From Branchipolynoe longqiensis (lineage: Eukaryota; Annelida; Polychaeta; Phyllodocida; Polynoidae), in assembly GCA_030323885.1 (NCBI GenBank), contig CM059193.1, positions 71,329,997-71,393,996 on the forward strand: a stretch of DNA of 64,000 nt, in the 5' to 3' direction. Positions 63,411 through 64,000 of the stretch are shown here, one piece after another. Positions within the stretch are counted from its first letter, which is position 1, and every line of letters begins with the position of its first letter. The position numbers and the translations under genes were made by a program. The notes under the pieces were generated by a model. The model made no database searches and was not told where the DNA came from. It saw only the letters and a program-made list of their open reading frames with translations.

Positions 63411-63749
63411 GTTTGTTTGTTTGTTGTTTTACGTCCTAGCAACATCTAAGGTCATATCAGGATGGGTACCGACTTGTGACAATGCGCACTCATGGCAACT
63501 TTATAGTGCTGCCCCAATGAGAGACCAGGCCGCCAGCACCATGACTTGATATCCCACTCAGTCACATTATCCTGACACTGAGCCAAACCAGTCCTTGCCC
63601 TATTCTAATAATGCCGAGCGCCTGGCTAGGAAGTGACAAGAATAAATTTGTCTGTCATTGATTTGACTCGACCAGGGTTCGAACCCACTATCCCATGGTC
63701 TACCAACACGGGAGACAGACGCTCTAACTCATTCGGCCATCCCGTCTGG
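63411..63749 (-). mobile_element. SINE copy, minus strand, with perfect 14-bp target duplication
   Basis: On the plus strand it starts with the GTTTGTTTG tail and ends TCATTCGGCCATCCCGTCTG. TTGGTCACGGAACA lies at 63397-63410 and 63750-63763. AATGAGTTAGAGC head subfamily. Confidence 0.9.
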
Positions 63750-63892
63750 TTGGTCACGGAACATTAGCTAACCAGTGATGTGCATAACAAAAGTGTTGAT
63801 GGTTATCTTAGTCTGGCTCGTTATCGCCCAGTTTTTAAATCAATTGCAACTGCTCTTCGACTATTTTACTATCTTCTAGCGAGGGGCGACCA

Positions 63893-64000
63893 AACGGGAT
63901 AGCCGAATGAGTTGAGCGTCTGGATCCCGCTTTGGTAGATCATGGGATTCGAACTCACGGGTTCAAACCATGGTCGAGTCAAACCAATGACTTAAAGATT
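63893..64000 (+). mobile_element. SINE copy cut by the window edge
   Basis: GGGATAGCCGAATGAGTTGA head, CGGGTTCAAACCATGGTCGA B-box and the first bases of the body. Confidence 0.85.

Overview
The window is nuclear DNA from an animal, most likely a marine invertebrate; I cannot name the phylum from the sequence. The reasons are spliced genes with GT-AG introns up to about 29.6 kb long, tRNA-derived SINEs with target-site duplications, DIRS1-like tyrosine-recombinase retrotransposons, many miniature inverted-repeat elements (MITEs) and abundant microsatellites. There are no prokaryotic operons, no CRISPR array, and no tRNA or rRNA gene that I can support as functional.

Two host genes are arranged head to head. 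On the minus strand, a probable ankyrin-repeat protein starts at 6438 (or 6468). Its first coding exon is 6375-6438 and the next is 711-940, with matching phase 1 at the junction; it runs off the left edge. On the plus strand, a ZIP metal transporter resembling the SLC39A8/SLC39A14 clade starts at 10411. Its coding exons are 10411-10866 (signal peptide and extracellular domain), 25645-25816 (rest of the ectodomain), 55383-55552 (TM1-TM2), 56593-56724 (TM3) and 58796-58876 (acidic cytosolic loop). All phases are compatible (0, 1, 0, 0). The TM4-TM8 exons were not found, so the gene continues past 64000 and is longer than 53 kb.

Almost everything else is repeats inside introns or in the 4 kb between the genes. 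Five copies of one DIRS1-like family dominate: 2124-3561 (-, internally deleted, gag only), 7266-9299 (-, 5'-truncated), 14331-19720 (+, near full length, intact gag, RT core and recombinase but a broken RNase H region), 36486-37394 (+, 3' fragment) and 37395-42203 (+, full extent but decayed). The three copies that retain the right inverted repeat carry, outside it, a large imperfect palindrome of about 270-315 bp. Part of that palindrome is complementary to the left end of the element. I read it as a terminal or internal-complementary-region-like part of the element.

Other repeats include a SINE family of about 330-350 bp ending in a conserved tail (about 10 long or partial copies and several tail-only copies); pogo-like MITEs beginning CAGTAAAACC with TA duplications; a 1.5 kb TTAA-bounded element beginning TTAAAGTTGCATGGTCC and a related shorter family; a family ending in CTGTCACATTA; several foldback elements; a 5'-truncated LINE; and minisatellites with 41, 50, 79, about 92 and 26-40 bp units.

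All calls come from reading the sequence and from general knowledge of the families; no database search was possible. Repeat boundaries are usually good to about 5-20 bp. Exon boundaries rest on splice-site consensus, reading-frame continuity and family resemblance.
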